Shown piece after piece: positions 10,901 through 25,900 of a stretch of 64,000 nt of DNA. This stretch comes from Lepidostoma basale (taxonomy: Eukaryota; Arthropoda; Insecta; Trichoptera; Lepidostomatidae), in assembly GCA_022606425.2 (NCBI GenBank), contig JAHDVF020001599.1, positions 124,001 to 188,000 on the forward strand, read 5' to 3'. The position numbers were made by a program, and so were the translations under genes. Under the pieces are notes generated by a model. It was not told where the DNA came from. It searched no databases and saw only the letters and a list, made by a program, of their open reading frames with translations. Position 1 is the stretch's first letter. Every line of letters starts with the position of its first letter.

Positions 10901-13900
10901 GAGACGGCGTGATGGTTAGTTAGTTAGTTAGTTGACATTTTTATTCCAAGTAAACAGTCGTGAAATTTTTTAACTGAACATATCTTCTTTTAATTTTATC
11001 TAAGGGTAAACACAATGTTTAAGTGGTCGCGAATGTGGTCCTTGGGGAACGTCAAAACACAGTAAATAATGTTCAAAACATGTATTTTTCTGCTTCTTTA
11101 ATTCCAAATAGATTTAGTACGCAAGTGTGAGCGCTTTGTAGTGTGCATATGTGTGTGGTATGCAGAGAAATCTAATTTCCCGTTGTTTTCCACAAAGTTT
11201 TCCATTCCCGCCCACTTCCAGTTCGGTCCGCCGAATATTTACGACAGCAGTCGAAAACACACGAGCCAAAAGAATGGCCACGACTTTTGTTTCATACAAA
11301 CCCGAGTCCCGCCATAATTTACGGTCGGTCGGTAAGGAAGGGAACTGATTTATCGACAGGACTAATCCGAACAGGCGTGATCGACATATCTGGGGTCGTT
11401 ATTCTATTTTAGAACGAAAATTCAATTTGAAAATGGAGCGTCGAAAAAATTTCAATCTCGCATGAGCGGGCTTATGTGGGACACAAAGTCGTGTGATAAA
11501 AAAAAACGAACGTGACGTAATTGTTTTAAAAAATAGGCAAAATCAGCGTGATTTATGTGTTTTTGGCTGTCACATTATGATCAATTTCCCTTGTCCGAAA
11601 AATGAAAAACTTAATAAATCGTCGATATTTTTATCAAAAACGACATTTTTGTCAATCTTTACCACGTTTATCAATATTTTATGTGTTTTAGTTGCTAAAA
11701 CATTTTTTGATATTACTTAAAAAATGTAAAAAAAATTATCCTTGTGACTACAGACATTAAAAAAAACTCATTATATATACATGAATTTCTTTGGAAGCTG
11801 TATGCTATAAATGCAAAACACAAGAATAATAAAATGAAATACGTTTAAATATGATTTTTTGTTTTAACAATGAAGTTAAACTCCATATCTGTATTTCTTC
11901 TTAACAGTTGAATTGCTAAAATAAATATATGGTAAATAAAACACATGTTATCTTAGAAGTATTATATTTTATGGGAATAACAAGTTTTGCCTAAAAAGCG
12001 TTTTTGAATTTGAAACGATAAACAATTGTTTTATGATTCATTACTTTTAAGTTACTATTTTGTATAATTTTTCTATCTATATACTGTTTTTCTCCACATT
12101 TGTTATATTTGATTATAACATTCACAGTAGTTTCTTTAAATACTTCATTTTAACATTGACTAATCACACTAATAAGTTTTGCACCCCATATAAATAAAGT
12201 ATTAAAAAAAAAAAACTTTGTTATAAATATCACATAAACACGGGATTTAAAAAAAAACCCATAGCAAAAAATACAAGGGGACAAATCGGGATAGCGGGCC
12301 GGCCCCTAATTGTCCCTATTTGAGATGAGGCGCTCTGGGAAGTGTTCCCTCAAAACAGCCCTCCCGTGACGGAAATTCCGTGTTTATGTGAACCGTCCAG
12401 GGACCCTAAAATATTTGAAGACCAACATCCAGGAAGAAATTGCCAAGATAACGCCTGATATGCTGGCAAGAGTCATGACAAACGCCAGAAATCAGTTCAA
12501 TCAGTGTATGACGAATGGGGGACGTCACCTACCTGATTTGATTTTCAAAAACAAGTTAAACAAAACTTTAGATATGTGCCTACATAACTAACTAACTAAC
12601 TAGCCATCACTCCATTTCCCCGGAGGGGTAGGCAGAGAGAAAGGATCGCCACACTGGCCTGTCCTGGCATACTTCTCGGGGTTCCTCTACATTCATACAT
12701 CGTACCATGCACGCACGTCGATTGTTCCGACTTCGAATGTGGCCGCCTTTTAGTAATTGATTAATTTGGTCATGCCATGTTTTCCTCGGTCGTCCTCGGC
12801 TTCTTTTCCCACTCACGCTGCTTGTGTACAACTTTTTAACCATTCTACTCTCATCCATTCGTTCCACATGTCCGAACTATCTCAGGAAAACTATCTCACC
12901 CTTGAAAAGTAGGGCTCAACGGCAAATGCATGCTTCTCACTGTTCCAACGTATGATGCTGATTAACCTGTGTCGGAACAAAACTTTAAAGTTTGGCCTTA
13001 ATATTAAAAAAATTCGTATTTAAAAAAAATAAAGTAATACTGCCGCAACCTGTATAACAGTGTTACAATTAAACATTTTAAGCAAAACACATAATTTGTA
13101 GTGTGGCATTATTACAAATAATTTATAACACTTATATACTTTATTTTTACAATGCTTTATTTTATGAGTGTAAAAAGTCAAAGGTGTTAGTTTTTGAAAG
13201 GGAAGAGCCAATGACAGTTTGTAATATAAGTGTAAATGAAGAGAACTTGGAACAGGTGAGTGAATTTGTGTATTTAGGTAGCATGTTCACAGCGGATGGC
13301 CGAACGGACAGTGATATTGAAAGAAGGGTCGGTGCGGGTAACAAAGTGAATGGAGCTTTAAAAGTAGTTATTGGAAACAAGAATTTATCAATGAAAGCGA
13401 AAATGGCCGTTCACAATGGAGTTCTGGTTCCAACCCTTATGTATGGAAGCGAAGCATAGAACTGGCAGAAGAAATATGAGAGCAGAATAAATGCGGTAGA
13501 GATGAGGTCCCTAAGACGTATGTGTGGTAGAACGATGTATGACAGAATCTCAAATGCTGATATTAGGAAGGAGTGTAGAGCGAAAGAAGGTATTATGAAC
13601 AAAATTATGAAAGGTTCGCTTCGTTGGTTCGGACATATGGAGCGCATGGGTGAAGAAAGAATGAATAAAAAAGTATGCGTTAACAATGTAAATGGAGTAA
13701 GGAGTCGAGGTAGACCGAGGAAAACATGGCATGACCAAATTAATCAAATATTAAAAGTTGGTCATGTCAGAAGCCGGAAGAATCGACGTGCGTGTATGAC
13801 TCGATGTATGAATGTGGAGGAAGCTAGATAGGTGTGCCAGGATAGAGTAGTGTGGCGGTCCATTCTCTCTGCCTACCCCTGCGGGGAAACGGCGTGATGG

Positions 13901-16900
13901 TTTGTTGTTGTTGTTGTTATGCTTTATTTTATTTTATCAAACCGATCAATTTCGCTGCCTTTGGAGCTTTGTCAGCGAAAACAGTCAGTTTGTTTTTGTA
14001 ACCCTGTCGAAACTAAGATGGAAACGAAACCGTTTTTTTTCAATAAAACAACAAATAATGTAAAAACATTGTACATTATTTTTAAAATAATAAAATTAAA
14101 AAATCGATTACTAACTTACTACTTTCCATGGTTATATGTGGTCTTTGAATAGGGGCACTCAATTTTCAATCTCGTGCAGAACTTCCATAGTGGCGTGCTC
14201 TGTGGCGTACGCTGTGTGACACGAAGTGCCGTCCTGTTGGAAACATACTCGTATGTTATGAGTATCCATATCATCCTGTTGAAGCCATAAGATTTTGCTT
14301 ATCATCGATTTGTAGTGCTCGCCGTTGATGGTTATGGCAATGCCAGTTCCGTTTTGGAAGAAGTACGGACCGATGATTGCGCCATATTAAAATTCGCACC
14401 ACGTGACTTTCTCAGGATATATTTGGTGCTAGTGTATCTCGTGTGAATAGTTATCGACACAAATCTGATAATTTGGTTGTTCACACATTTATTCATCCAA
14501 AAATGGGCCTCCAGACTTCTCGTTGCTAAATATGATATTTGGGCTCGAAGAAAGCAGTGATGGTGAAAATAAAATTTGATGGTTTATACACGTTGTTGTC
14601 ACACTCTGAGACGGAACCTTGCATCGCTCAGAGCGCACTAGACTGGTCCCTTATGGGGCGAAAGAGGAAGCGAGGCAGACCTAGAGCCACCTGGAGAAGA
14701 GCCCTGCAGGACAAGTTTAAGGCAGCAGGCCTCACTTGCACCACGGAGGTGTGACAGAGGAAAAAGTAGAATAAGAAGACACGTTGTTCAACGCTATAAC
14801 TTTATATGGTGATTTGCCATATAATACTCAACAATTGACAATAAATTTAACAGATGTTTCTTTGCCACAATAACCATACGAACTTGTGTAGTGTCCCCAA
14901 TGAAAAACCCTATAGAATTCTTGAATAGTTTTAGCTTTCTTGATGATTTTCGTTTCCTTTTGGTCCCAGCCTTATTAGGGGTGCTCACGGTGCTCATTAT
15001 AAGGGGGTGCTGGGTCATCGTATGGATCTTATGGTTGGTGCAAGTTCCCACTGCAGCAGTGAGTCTGGATCCCAGGATCATTCTCAGTATCCTATTCTCA
15101 AACCAGTAGTTTCTTTGATGTTCTTTTATAGTCATTGTCCAAGTCTCAGAAACATATGTCACCACTGGCTTGATAATTGTGTTACACTCGTATTATAAAT
15201 GCGACAAAAAATCGATTGATAATAAAAAAATATATTATATGCGGTGTTATACCGTGTACGTAGTTTTCATAGCAGATTTACTAAGAAAACCGTTTAATCC
15301 CAAAGGCGGCAGTTCAGTGATAAAGTAAACCATTATTGGTGTTCGGTAATATGTCAGTAGATTGACAAATGATAAAATGCTAAAATCATCTATTTTACTT
15401 TATACCCTAAATAATTTTCGCTTGGGAAATCCTCCCACAAAAGAGTGACTTGATAATTACATTATCCGTCTCTGCGGATCAACGGGAGCTGAAAGTGACT
15501 GAAATTATATTTTGTAATATTAGAGGCGCATGCTAATAAGGATACAAGTCTTACGTGATTAAAATAAATACTTATGAAGGGTCTTTCATTAAGCAACTTG
15601 ACCCCTGTAGTAAGGTTGACTACATTTGAAGTCCAAAAATTGGTTTCAAACTACTGAAGACTTCGTTTGCATTAGGTTTATATCTTACTATATAAACCTT
15701 TTGGTTAAGTTCTTAACTACTAAATTGTGTGTAATATTATGATAAATTGGGACTATCTGTCTGAACTTTAAATATAGTCAACCGCAGTCCGGAACCATTT
15801 TTAATTGTACATTGTTATTATTATTGTTGCTGTTATTATTATTATAATTATAGAATAAAAGCAGTAGAAATGATACTTTGTGTATGATAGAGTGTCGAAT
15901 GAAAATATAAGAAGTGAATGCGGTGCGAATGATGGTGTTATGAACAAAATAATGAAAGAATCATTAAGATGGTTTGGACACATGGAAAGAATAAATGAAG
16001 AAAGAATGGCAAAAAAGTGTATGTTAACGATATAGGAACTAGATATAGAGGAAGACCGAGGAAAACGTAGCACGATTAAATTAATCAAATATTGAATGTC
16101 GGCCACGTGAGAGAGATCGACGAAATCGACGCGCGTACATGACACGATGTATGAATGTTGAGAAAGCGAGAGAAATACGTCAGGAAAGAAAAGTGTGATA
16201 GTCCATTATTTCTGCCTACCCCTTTGGGAAGACAGCGTGATGGTTAGTTAGTTAGTTTATTATTATTATTTGTATACAAAGGGTCTTTTGAACCCAATAA
16301 ATATGCACAAATTGTATTGATACTATTATTACTATATTTTGGTCGATACATAATGAAACATAAACATTATTAACTGTAAAAAAAATTAAAACCGTTATAG
16401 TATCACAATTTTTATTATTCACTGTTTGATAATGTTGCGATAGCTCTTTCGTCATACGATGTTGGTATCACCAGACGTTACAAACAGCACTTGTAACACC
16501 TGATGTTTGTTACTGTTGTAACACCAGTTTTTCAATACCTGATGATGCCAACATCGGTTGACGATACAGCTGTCGCAACATTCTAAAAAAAAGAATAATA
16601 AAATTTGTGATATTAATTTGAATAGTGAACACATTGTTTTGAGGTATTTTTTTTCAAATTCATATTTCTCATATTCTCATTACATGTCATAGGTATGTAA
16701 TCAATAGCCATTTTATTGTCACGTGATTTCTGATAAATGATATAGTAATAATAATAATTGCTAGAAATGAAGCCACCCGCACAATGGAGGTTAAAATGCA
16801 AGAGAACTTCTAGAAACAGAGGTTTTATTCAATAAATATTCAAGAGATTTTACCATAAAACCAAACGTTTCCGATCTTTCTAATGCGAAATTAATTCTCT

Positions 16901-19900
16901 CCTTGCCCCCTTATCACCGCGAGCCGAGAAGATCCCTGCAAAATCCTATCTTACAGCATTATTGAATAGATTGACATAATAATGGCATTATTCGGGGGGT
17001 GGAACTGAAAAAAGAATAAATTGATCACCCTCGCTGGCTCCGGGCGCTTCAATCCACATCCTAGCGGCGACCATAATGAAGCGATCAATCACCAGGTATA
17101 ATATAACACAATCAGTGGACTATGGGTTCTGCGTCTTCGGCGGCTATTATTCGGGGCTATTTGTTATGGTTCTGGCTATTCAATATATTCACGCCGGTAT
17201 TCGTCAACGCTGAATTTCTGCTTTTGATTTTGATCGAATCCTTTGATATTCGTGATTGAAGTTCATCAAAGTAATGGAGATTCGCCCCCTCTTGCGTACA
17301 TTGTTAATTAGTGAGATCAATTCTACCATAGAACAATGAGAATATTAATAAGTGAACGCTTAAAAAACTTCCTTATTAAAAAGAATAATTATTATAATAA
17401 CTCATATATGAATTAATCAAACTCCATCACATTTAATTAATGTTTTTAATTTAAATTTCTTGGTAGATGTTCATTTTAAATAATGAAAACAAAAAAAATT
17501 ATACAAAATTTATTTATTATTATGTATTTTAAAATTATTTATTATTATGCCGCACTAGAAGATGGCAGCAAGCTGCCGAAACCGGTAGAACATAAACACA
17601 AGTGGAAGCACACTTAATACTCGTACATAATAATAAAGAAATTTTGTAACATTTTTTTATTTTTATTAATCTCATTTAATTAAAAAAAAAAGTTTTACCA
17701 TATTTTAATACATAAAATTCTGATAACACAATAAAATATATGTTTTCTAATCAATATTATACGATTAATTAAATACAAAACGATTTTGTTCGGAAAATAT
17801 TTTTAAATTGATAAATTTAACACAAATTTAAATCATATACTCGTACGTATATTGTTTGAATAACTTTAAAAAAATATATTAATATATTATGCTGATTACA
17901 CTGAGGAACACTGTTTTTTTTTTCAAAAATTTCAATTATTGCTGTGAAAACATTATACTTAAAAATATATATGTTAATTCACAACAAGTGATCGCGAAAA
18001 ACATCCATCACATTTAGTCTATAAGTTTTTGAATAATATATTAAATATATTTTATACTCGCGTACAATATTTTGGTCTATTTTGTTAAATCGGAACAAAG
18101 AAGTGAAAAATAAATTAGATTAAATATGACCTGGGGTCTTTCATACCTTTCTTTGAAGACTGCAGTATTCAGTTTACGTAAATCTCGCATGGATGGGTGA
18201 CAGCCTTAGGGATTGCAAATGTTAGACTGCCGAAACTACCGCTGTGTCATATAACAACTTCGGTTAAGCGGTGGATAACCTGCTATATTTTCCTGTAATA
18301 GGCATGGAGGATGATCTGGTTTGGACGTATGACAATGAGGTCCAGTCGGTGAACTTTTGCACTAACAATATGACCAATTTGCTATAAATACATCGACGAA
18401 GGAGTAGTCAACGTATTAAATGTATAAAAAAATTGAATTTTATGAGGTAAGAGTGTTATGTTTCGCCATGATTAAACATGTTAAAGTCAATTTATTGGAC
18501 GCTAAGGCATTAACACTGTGGAATTCCATAGTAATATACTTAGACAATTTAAAGAACTTTGATTAATCCACTATATATTTTAAAAAATATTAAAAAAAAC
18601 GACATGTTTCGGAGGATACCTCAATCTTCAGGTGTAAAAATATAATATTGAAGCTGAAGATGGAGGTATCCTCCGAAACATGTCGTGTTTTTAAATATTG
18701 TTATAATATATAGTGGATTAAACAATGTTTTTTCAATTTTCTAAGTATATTATTAAGTCAATTATATATTCAAATTTTAAAAGACTAACACAAATCATTT
18801 TAATCAATGGTATTAGAATAAATTATTATATCTCCAAAATGAGCAGAAAATAAACCATTATTTTGAAGAAAAAATCTGGTCGTGTTCAGGCTCGAACCCA
18901 ATTATAAAATTTATATGATGCTGGCACATTTGACTAGAAATTTAGCATTCCATTATGAAATACGAGTACATGGCTATTTGACAAGAGAGGTCGTGACAAA
19001 ATCCAGCTCCGGAGACCCAGACTTGAAAGTACAGAGAAAGGTGTTTTCTACAAAGGACTTAAGTTATGTAATGAATTGCCAAATGAGGTTAGAGATACCG
19101 GTTTTGTCTAAAAATTCAAATATGTTTTAAATACCAATATTTCATATTTTTGTTGTTCTCATTTGCACTTTTTATATTGTTAATTATTATAATTGTTTAT
19201 ACAAGGTCAAATGTTTTTGTAATCTTTTACACTATATTAAACAATTAAATAAATTCCCCAGGATCAGGAGTCAACATTCTATACCCAAGACCATCAACCG
19301 GTTGAATACAAAAATGTTTTGTTTATAAAATCTTAGCATATATTTCCAAAGAGTTTTTGTTCACATGAAACGTTATAAGCCAGAAATATCTGCCAAACAA
19401 ATAAGGCTTATTTAATTTACAGTAGAATAGCATTTCCGTTGTATTCTATACAATCCAAGATTAAATTTTGATTTATTGACAAACTCTGCGAATTTTGTGC
19501 TGGAATTTTAAATCCTTCAAGTTACGATCTAAAGCAGGAGTTGGACACAGTTTATCTTCAAGATTTTTATGTGAATTTTTAATTTAACATGTTTATAAAA
19601 CTTCCCATTAAACAAATGGTTGGTCAAATAATGGTTATTTCATAGTACATTTTATGAAATAATGAATATTTAATTGTGAAATTAATTGGATTTATAAAGT
19701 TATTGGCATTCGGCTTCGATTTTTTTTTTTTAATTTTAGAAATTTATATTATGTAAATTAATACTGTTTTGTTTTTTTGGTTGTTTGTTTCTTTGTCACA
19801 AAAAAACAAAATTTTGTATAAAAACTGGTCAAAGTTAAAAGCATATAAACATTTGAGAGTTTTCTCCAGGCGTTGTCTAGTAATGTGTGATAATTGGGTT

Positions 19901-22900
19901 GATAGCCTTTCACATTACATTCATAAAGATTTTCTGCTTAATGCTTACATCTAGTCTCAATAGATGGCGCTAGTGTAGATTGTACTAAAATATGTGAAAT
20001 GTTTCTCAACATGGTAGCATATATACAACTTTCATAAAAAATTGTCAGACGTGGTGTTCGTAAGAAGGGCGGAATGGGAAATGTAGTATTACATAAAGCG
20101 ATTTGCTTGACACAACCAATGAGAGGTCATAAGTCCTGTAAACGCCTCGACCACCATATTCTGTTTCCAAATAATTTACATCTTCTTCTCTATTGAGATC
20201 CATTTATTTCTTAATAATGTTTGCTTAATATTGTAGTAATTTACCAAATTAATCAAATTCTAAAACGCGGCCACATTCGAAGTCCAAAAAGACGACGACT
20301 GTGCATGTTACGATGTATAAATGTAAAGGAATCCTGAGAGGTATCTCAGGACCGAGAAGTATGGCGGTCCATCTCCTTTGCCTACCCCTCCGGGGAAACG
20401 GCGTAATGGTATTAGTAAGTACATTGTAAAAAATATTATTCTCCCGATGACAATGATGCAAAATCATCATGATTACATTAGATAACATCTTCGTGTAAAA
20501 TCTTCGTAACATTGCTTGAAAAAACTATCAAAAGTAAGGAAAAACGGAAATGCATTGCGAAAAAATCATAAAAAAACGTTAATAAGATCACATTATACAC
20601 ATGGAATGCATGGATGAAGAAATAATGGTCAAGAAAGTATATTTTAGGGATGTACATGAAAAACGGAGTCGTGGGAGATCGAGGAAAACTTGACGTGACG
20701 AAATTAACCAAATTAACCAAAGGTCGACCATGTAAGAAGTAGGAAGAATCGACGTACGTGTATGACTCGTTGTATGAATGTGGAGGAATCTTAAGAGGTG
20801 TATCAGGATCGTATAGTGTGGCGATTCATTCTCTCTACCTCCCTCTTCCGAGGTACAGCGTAATGGTTTATTGTTGATGGGGTTACACCACCCCGACGCT
20901 CGAAAAAATAGACATAAAAATAAACTATTATATATTTTTGACTCGGCCATTAAAAATATCAATTATTTTTCATTTTACGTATACATATAATAGATTTATA
21001 AACAATTTCCAATATTGAAAAAAAATAACCATTAAAATGGCGCCGATATGAGTCACTCAGTGGGACCCTCTGAATGGTAATTAACATAACAAATAGGAAG
21101 ATTATTAAATGCCAAATGTTACTTGTAAATTTTAACTTGTTTAGGAATTTTTAATGTCAATTGCAAATTTACTCTAAGAAGTTTATTTAACATGTTCAAA
21201 TGTTATAATATCACAATTTCCTTTTATTCCCTGAGAGTGTCGCGACAGCTGTTTTGCCAACCGATGTTGGCATCATCAGATGCTACAATAAACTGAATTT
21301 ATACACTGATGATGCCAACATCGGTTAGCGAAACAGCTGTCGCGACACTCTCAGGGAATAAAAGGAAATTGTGATATTATAACAGTGTTTTAAATTTTAA
21401 CAGTCATAATGTTGAAGTATCATAGTTTTTCGACCAAAACAATGAAATATATTTAACTCTTAAATGAATTCTGTTGCATATCTGCAACAATTTATTTAAG
21501 CGCTTATAACTCTGCATACATGCAATAAATGAACTCCAATACATAGTGTTGCGTAAGTGTAACGATACGCCGAGCCATTGTGTTTTTAAATTATTCGAGA
21601 AGATGTCTCTGTAAGCAAGAAATTCACATTTTAATAAAAAAAAAACGTTGCGTGCAGATGTGTCACATTTCTGAGAGTTTCAACATGTATATTCATTGGT
21701 GCTACTGTATATAAAACGTAATAATTTATAATTTATATACTCCATAAAGATGAGTCTACCATTGTTTATTAATTTTTTATTTATATTTTTTGTAATAATT
21801 GCATATCTGATATATATTTTTTGTAATAAATCATTACTGCAACAAGCCATTTTTATGAATAAAATCCACAAATAAACTAACGTATTTTTTTATTATTTTT
21901 CCCCTCATTTTCAACCTTATTTTAGTATACAAATATTTTTACTTTTAAATTTGAAAAAATTATGCGTTTAAGGGTTAAATGTGTCTTATATACAATTTTA
22001 TTTGAGCCATTGGTTTTGCATCCCTTACTGAAAATTTTCAGAATGCCACCCTTACCCCCGCAAGGTTTACTCGTTCCGTCGCCAGAGGATTGTTACATTT
22101 CCGTTGTTAGTTCCACCATCATCAATCAAATATATTTTCATCATCACCATTCTTCAGCTCACATTTCAATACCTCTCGGAAATCTGGGGGGATCAATAAT
22201 GTTTGGGAAATATCTGATTTATTCCACAAAGGTGAAATGTATATGTCCATTTCAAAACATTTCAGCTTCTACAAAGCCATACAGACAGAAAGTCAAAACA
22301 ATTGAAATGTTACGAAATTATGAGTTGAAAAACTGTTTAACCTTTTTAATTTTTGTTTGGTCTTTGAAGTAACTGTATTCTTCTTCTTCTTCTTCACGTG
22401 TCCCGCCGGGTTTTTCCGACTTTGACGACCATTTGACAATTTAGTCTAGTCAAATGAAATGTTTAAATACGAGAATGTGCACTGTTTTTAATTAATAGTT
22501 ATAAAGATTTTTTTAACCAATTATATAACTCTTTTTTCTTATAATTTTGATTTTATTTTTCTCGACATGTTTCTATGACGTTCATCATTGGGACAACGAT
22601 ATAAACTAACCAACATTATTTTTAACAAAAAACAATAATCTGAGCATTTCTTCATCAACATGCGCTTATTTAAATTATTTAACATGCCAGTGATATAACT
22701 TTTTTTATAATTATCATTATAATTAAGATTTCATTATAAATGTTACCAAAATCTTTTGCCATGCGAGGGAATTATATAACAAACAACAACAACAATAAAC
22801 CATCACGCCGTTTCTCCGCAGGGGTAGGCAGGGAGAATGGACCGCCACATTACTCTATCTTAACATACCTCTCTGGCTTCCTTCACATTCATACAGCGAG

Positions 22901-25900
22901 TCATACATGCACGTCGATTCTTCCGGCTTTTGACATGACCAACCTTTAAAATTAGATTGATTTGGTCATGCCATGTTATTATATAATGGCTACAAAACTT
23001 AAATAAAAGCTTAACAATGTGAAATTTGTCCAACTAACTAAACATTGTACTATTTCTCCGGAGGGGTAGGCAGAGAGGATGGATCGCCATATTATTTTAT
23101 CCCGACATTACTCTCGCAGCTCTTCTACATTCACACAACGTGACATGCGCGCTCGTCAATTGTTCCTACATCAAACATGGCCGACATTCAGTAATTGATT
23201 AATTAGGTCATACCGTGTCTTTCTTGGGTTTCCTCTGCTTATTTTTCCATTCACACTGCTTGTATCTTTTAACCATTCTTCCCTCATCCGTTCGTTACGT
23301 ATGTTCAAACCATCTTAGTGACACTTTCTTAATTTTATTTATCACGAATTTGTCCGCCCTTACATTCCATTCTTACTTCTTTAGATATTATATTATACAT
23401 TGTTTTTCCGCAAATTATTTTTCGTGGCCTCATTTCTACCGCATTTATCCTACTTTCATCCTTCTTCTGCCAACTCCACGCTTTATTTCCATACATAAGG
23501 GTCAAGGGTCGGCACTAGAACTAGTTTGTCCTTACATTTGTCATTCTCTTATAATAACAATAAACTACAGAATTTTAGAGTTTTTTCAATAAAATATAAT
23601 GTTTTTTTTAGTACAAACAATACAGTTTTAGATATTTTTATTCATTTCGAAGCAAATGTTATCGTGCTAGATAAAATATACACAAATCCTTTTTCTTTAT
23701 TTGAAATAAACGTAGGTTTTTTTAAATATTATTTTACATTAAAACATTTCTAAGTAAGATCAAACATGTTTTAAAACACAACGAAAATTCTTGTGTATAC
23801 ATTTTAGTCAAAATTAAATATTGAATACCGATTTTAACATCACTATTCAAGTAATAATAAATAAGCCCATTAAGAAATAATAAATTGTATTTTTGCCAAA
23901 TTCTATTTTGTGATAACATTTGTTTCAACTGTCAAATTACATTCAGAAATAATAATAATACAGAACAAAAATTAAAACAAGTATAAATAATAAAACACAA
24001 ACTTGTTTGTAAAGGGATCCCGCCTCCTTTAAGATTTCTCTCGTTTCTCGAATTTCAGTGTCGAATTTGTAACTCTTGAATAAGTTTATAGATTTCTGTA
24101 AGATAATAAATCAAAAATCTTGGAAAGGGTTGAGATTCAAAACGGTCCAGGGGTTGAGGCGTAGTGCGAACGGGGGTGTATGAAGCAATGTTATATTCTT
24201 GAAATTACTTCAACTTTGTTAAATCTGATACGAAGTATATAACGTTTATTTATTATGTATAATGAAAAGGATATTATTTTGTAAACACCCGTCTTCAGGA
24301 TATTGATATGATTTGATTTAATTTTGCCATATTAGGAGGGCATTCTAGTGTAGAAAATGAATAAATCATTTTTTTGCACATTTTTTGCAGTTTAGACTTT
24401 TAAAAATATGACCCTAAGAAGATTTTCCAAATTTCTGAATATTTTCGAAGTTACAACACCGTTTAAATCGATCTGGCCGGGCGAATGAACGATAGACGGA
24501 AGGCAAACTCTGATTACTTGGAAAAGCTCACATTATGAAAACTCTTTTTGTTTCCAATATATTATTAGAAATCGACTTCATGGGAGGTCGACAATTTTAT
24601 GAGGTTGCAAATCACTGGTTGAGAAAGTGTTAGTACATATAACACACCACGAAACGTCTTAGATCTCGCAAAACTCGACAACTTTAATCGCGATTTTTCA
24701 AAACCGGTTTTTTTCGATACAGTTGACACGATATCTCAAGTTCTAATGTACCAATTTACTTGAAAAAGTGCACAGAGCTATTTTATATATTTGAGTATTG
24801 CATTACGTAGTTTTTTTTTTTTACATATTTTCATATGTTTACTATTCTAAAACAATTTAAAAGTTGAAAGAAATAGGGCAAAAGTGATAAAAAAAAATTC
24901 TAATCGCTGCCAATAAATCTAATATTAAATATCGGCTATGTGAAAAGTCGGATAAATCGATGTGCCTGCATAACACGATGTATTATTGTTGAGGAGCAAA
25001 TTTATCAAGAGAACTTTGTCAGGAAATAACCGTGTGGTCCATATTTTCCGTCTACCTGTTTTGAGAGCTGGCGTGATGATTAGTTAGTTAGTTTGCTTAG
25101 AAAGTTTAATAAAAAATATTTTTGTATTTAAAACTGTTTTTATTGTTATAAAAAAAAATTCTCACCTTAATTTGATATTATTGTTTAAACTAACTTATTA
25201 TTTTTATTATTGATAAAATAAGGTTTGTAGTTAGTTTTTTTTTGTTTACATTTCGATTTCTTTATTTTACCGATTCGCAAACAAAAAGCCGCCCAATAAA
25301 CAACTGAAAAATAGGGGATTTGCTCGTTCATTGGAAGTTTTGTTGAGTCTTTCACAAGAAAATCAGAACACTAATTTATAAAAACAAGAGCAATTGAATA
25401 ATTACTCTTGGCGTAAAATCGTTTGAAATTGTTTTTTTATATACAATCTTAAATTATTTCGATTGAAAATTTAGTTTTTTGTTTGAAATTTTACGGTGTA
25501 AGTATTTTTTTCCGTAAAAATTCTTTAAAATGAGGATTCAAGCTAAATATACATTTAAAATTTTAAATTATATCGATTGATTTTAGTTCTTTGCATAAAT
25601 ACTTGTATAGGGCTTGTTATATAGAAAAAAAAAACAAATGAATTTAAAATGTGAACAGTGCTAATGCATGGAAGTGAAGAATGGAACTGGCAGAAAAAGG
25701 ATGAAAGCAGAATAAATGCGGTAGAGATGAGGTCCCTAACACGTATGTGTGGTAGAACAATTTACGACAGAATCTCAAATGCTGATTTAAGAAAGGAATG
25801 TAGAGCGGAAGAAGGTATTATGGACAAATTAGGAAAGGATCGCTGCGATGGTTTGGACATATGGAACGCATGGATGGAGAAATAATGGTTAAGAAAGTAT

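Larger units (their letters stand above)
18496..18766. repeat. Palindromic element with two CTGAAGA/CATG hammerhead motifs
   Basis: Outer arms: CTAAGGCATTAACACTGTGG, then TAATATACTTAG..TTTGATTAATCCAC on the left and GTGGATTAAACAATG..CTAAGTATATTATTA on the right. The two ribozyme motifs lie in the middle and face outwards. A shorter copy is at 39100-39265, and a left-end scrap is at 40127-40195. Confidence 0.8.
21195..21450. repeat. Palindromic element with two CAGCTG hammerhead-like motifs
   Basis: Near-perfect inverted arms at 21205-21285 and 21300-21380 (TATCACAATTTCC.., CCCTGAGAGTGTCGCGACAG), spaced by about 15 bp. The family end AGTTTTTCGACCAAAACAATG follows on the right. No ORF. Confidence 0.85.

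Noticed and set aside
21962..22372. 136-codon plus-strand open frame
   Set aside because: Longest free frame not tied to a transposon, but composition matches its surroundings and no domain, signal peptide or splice context is visible.
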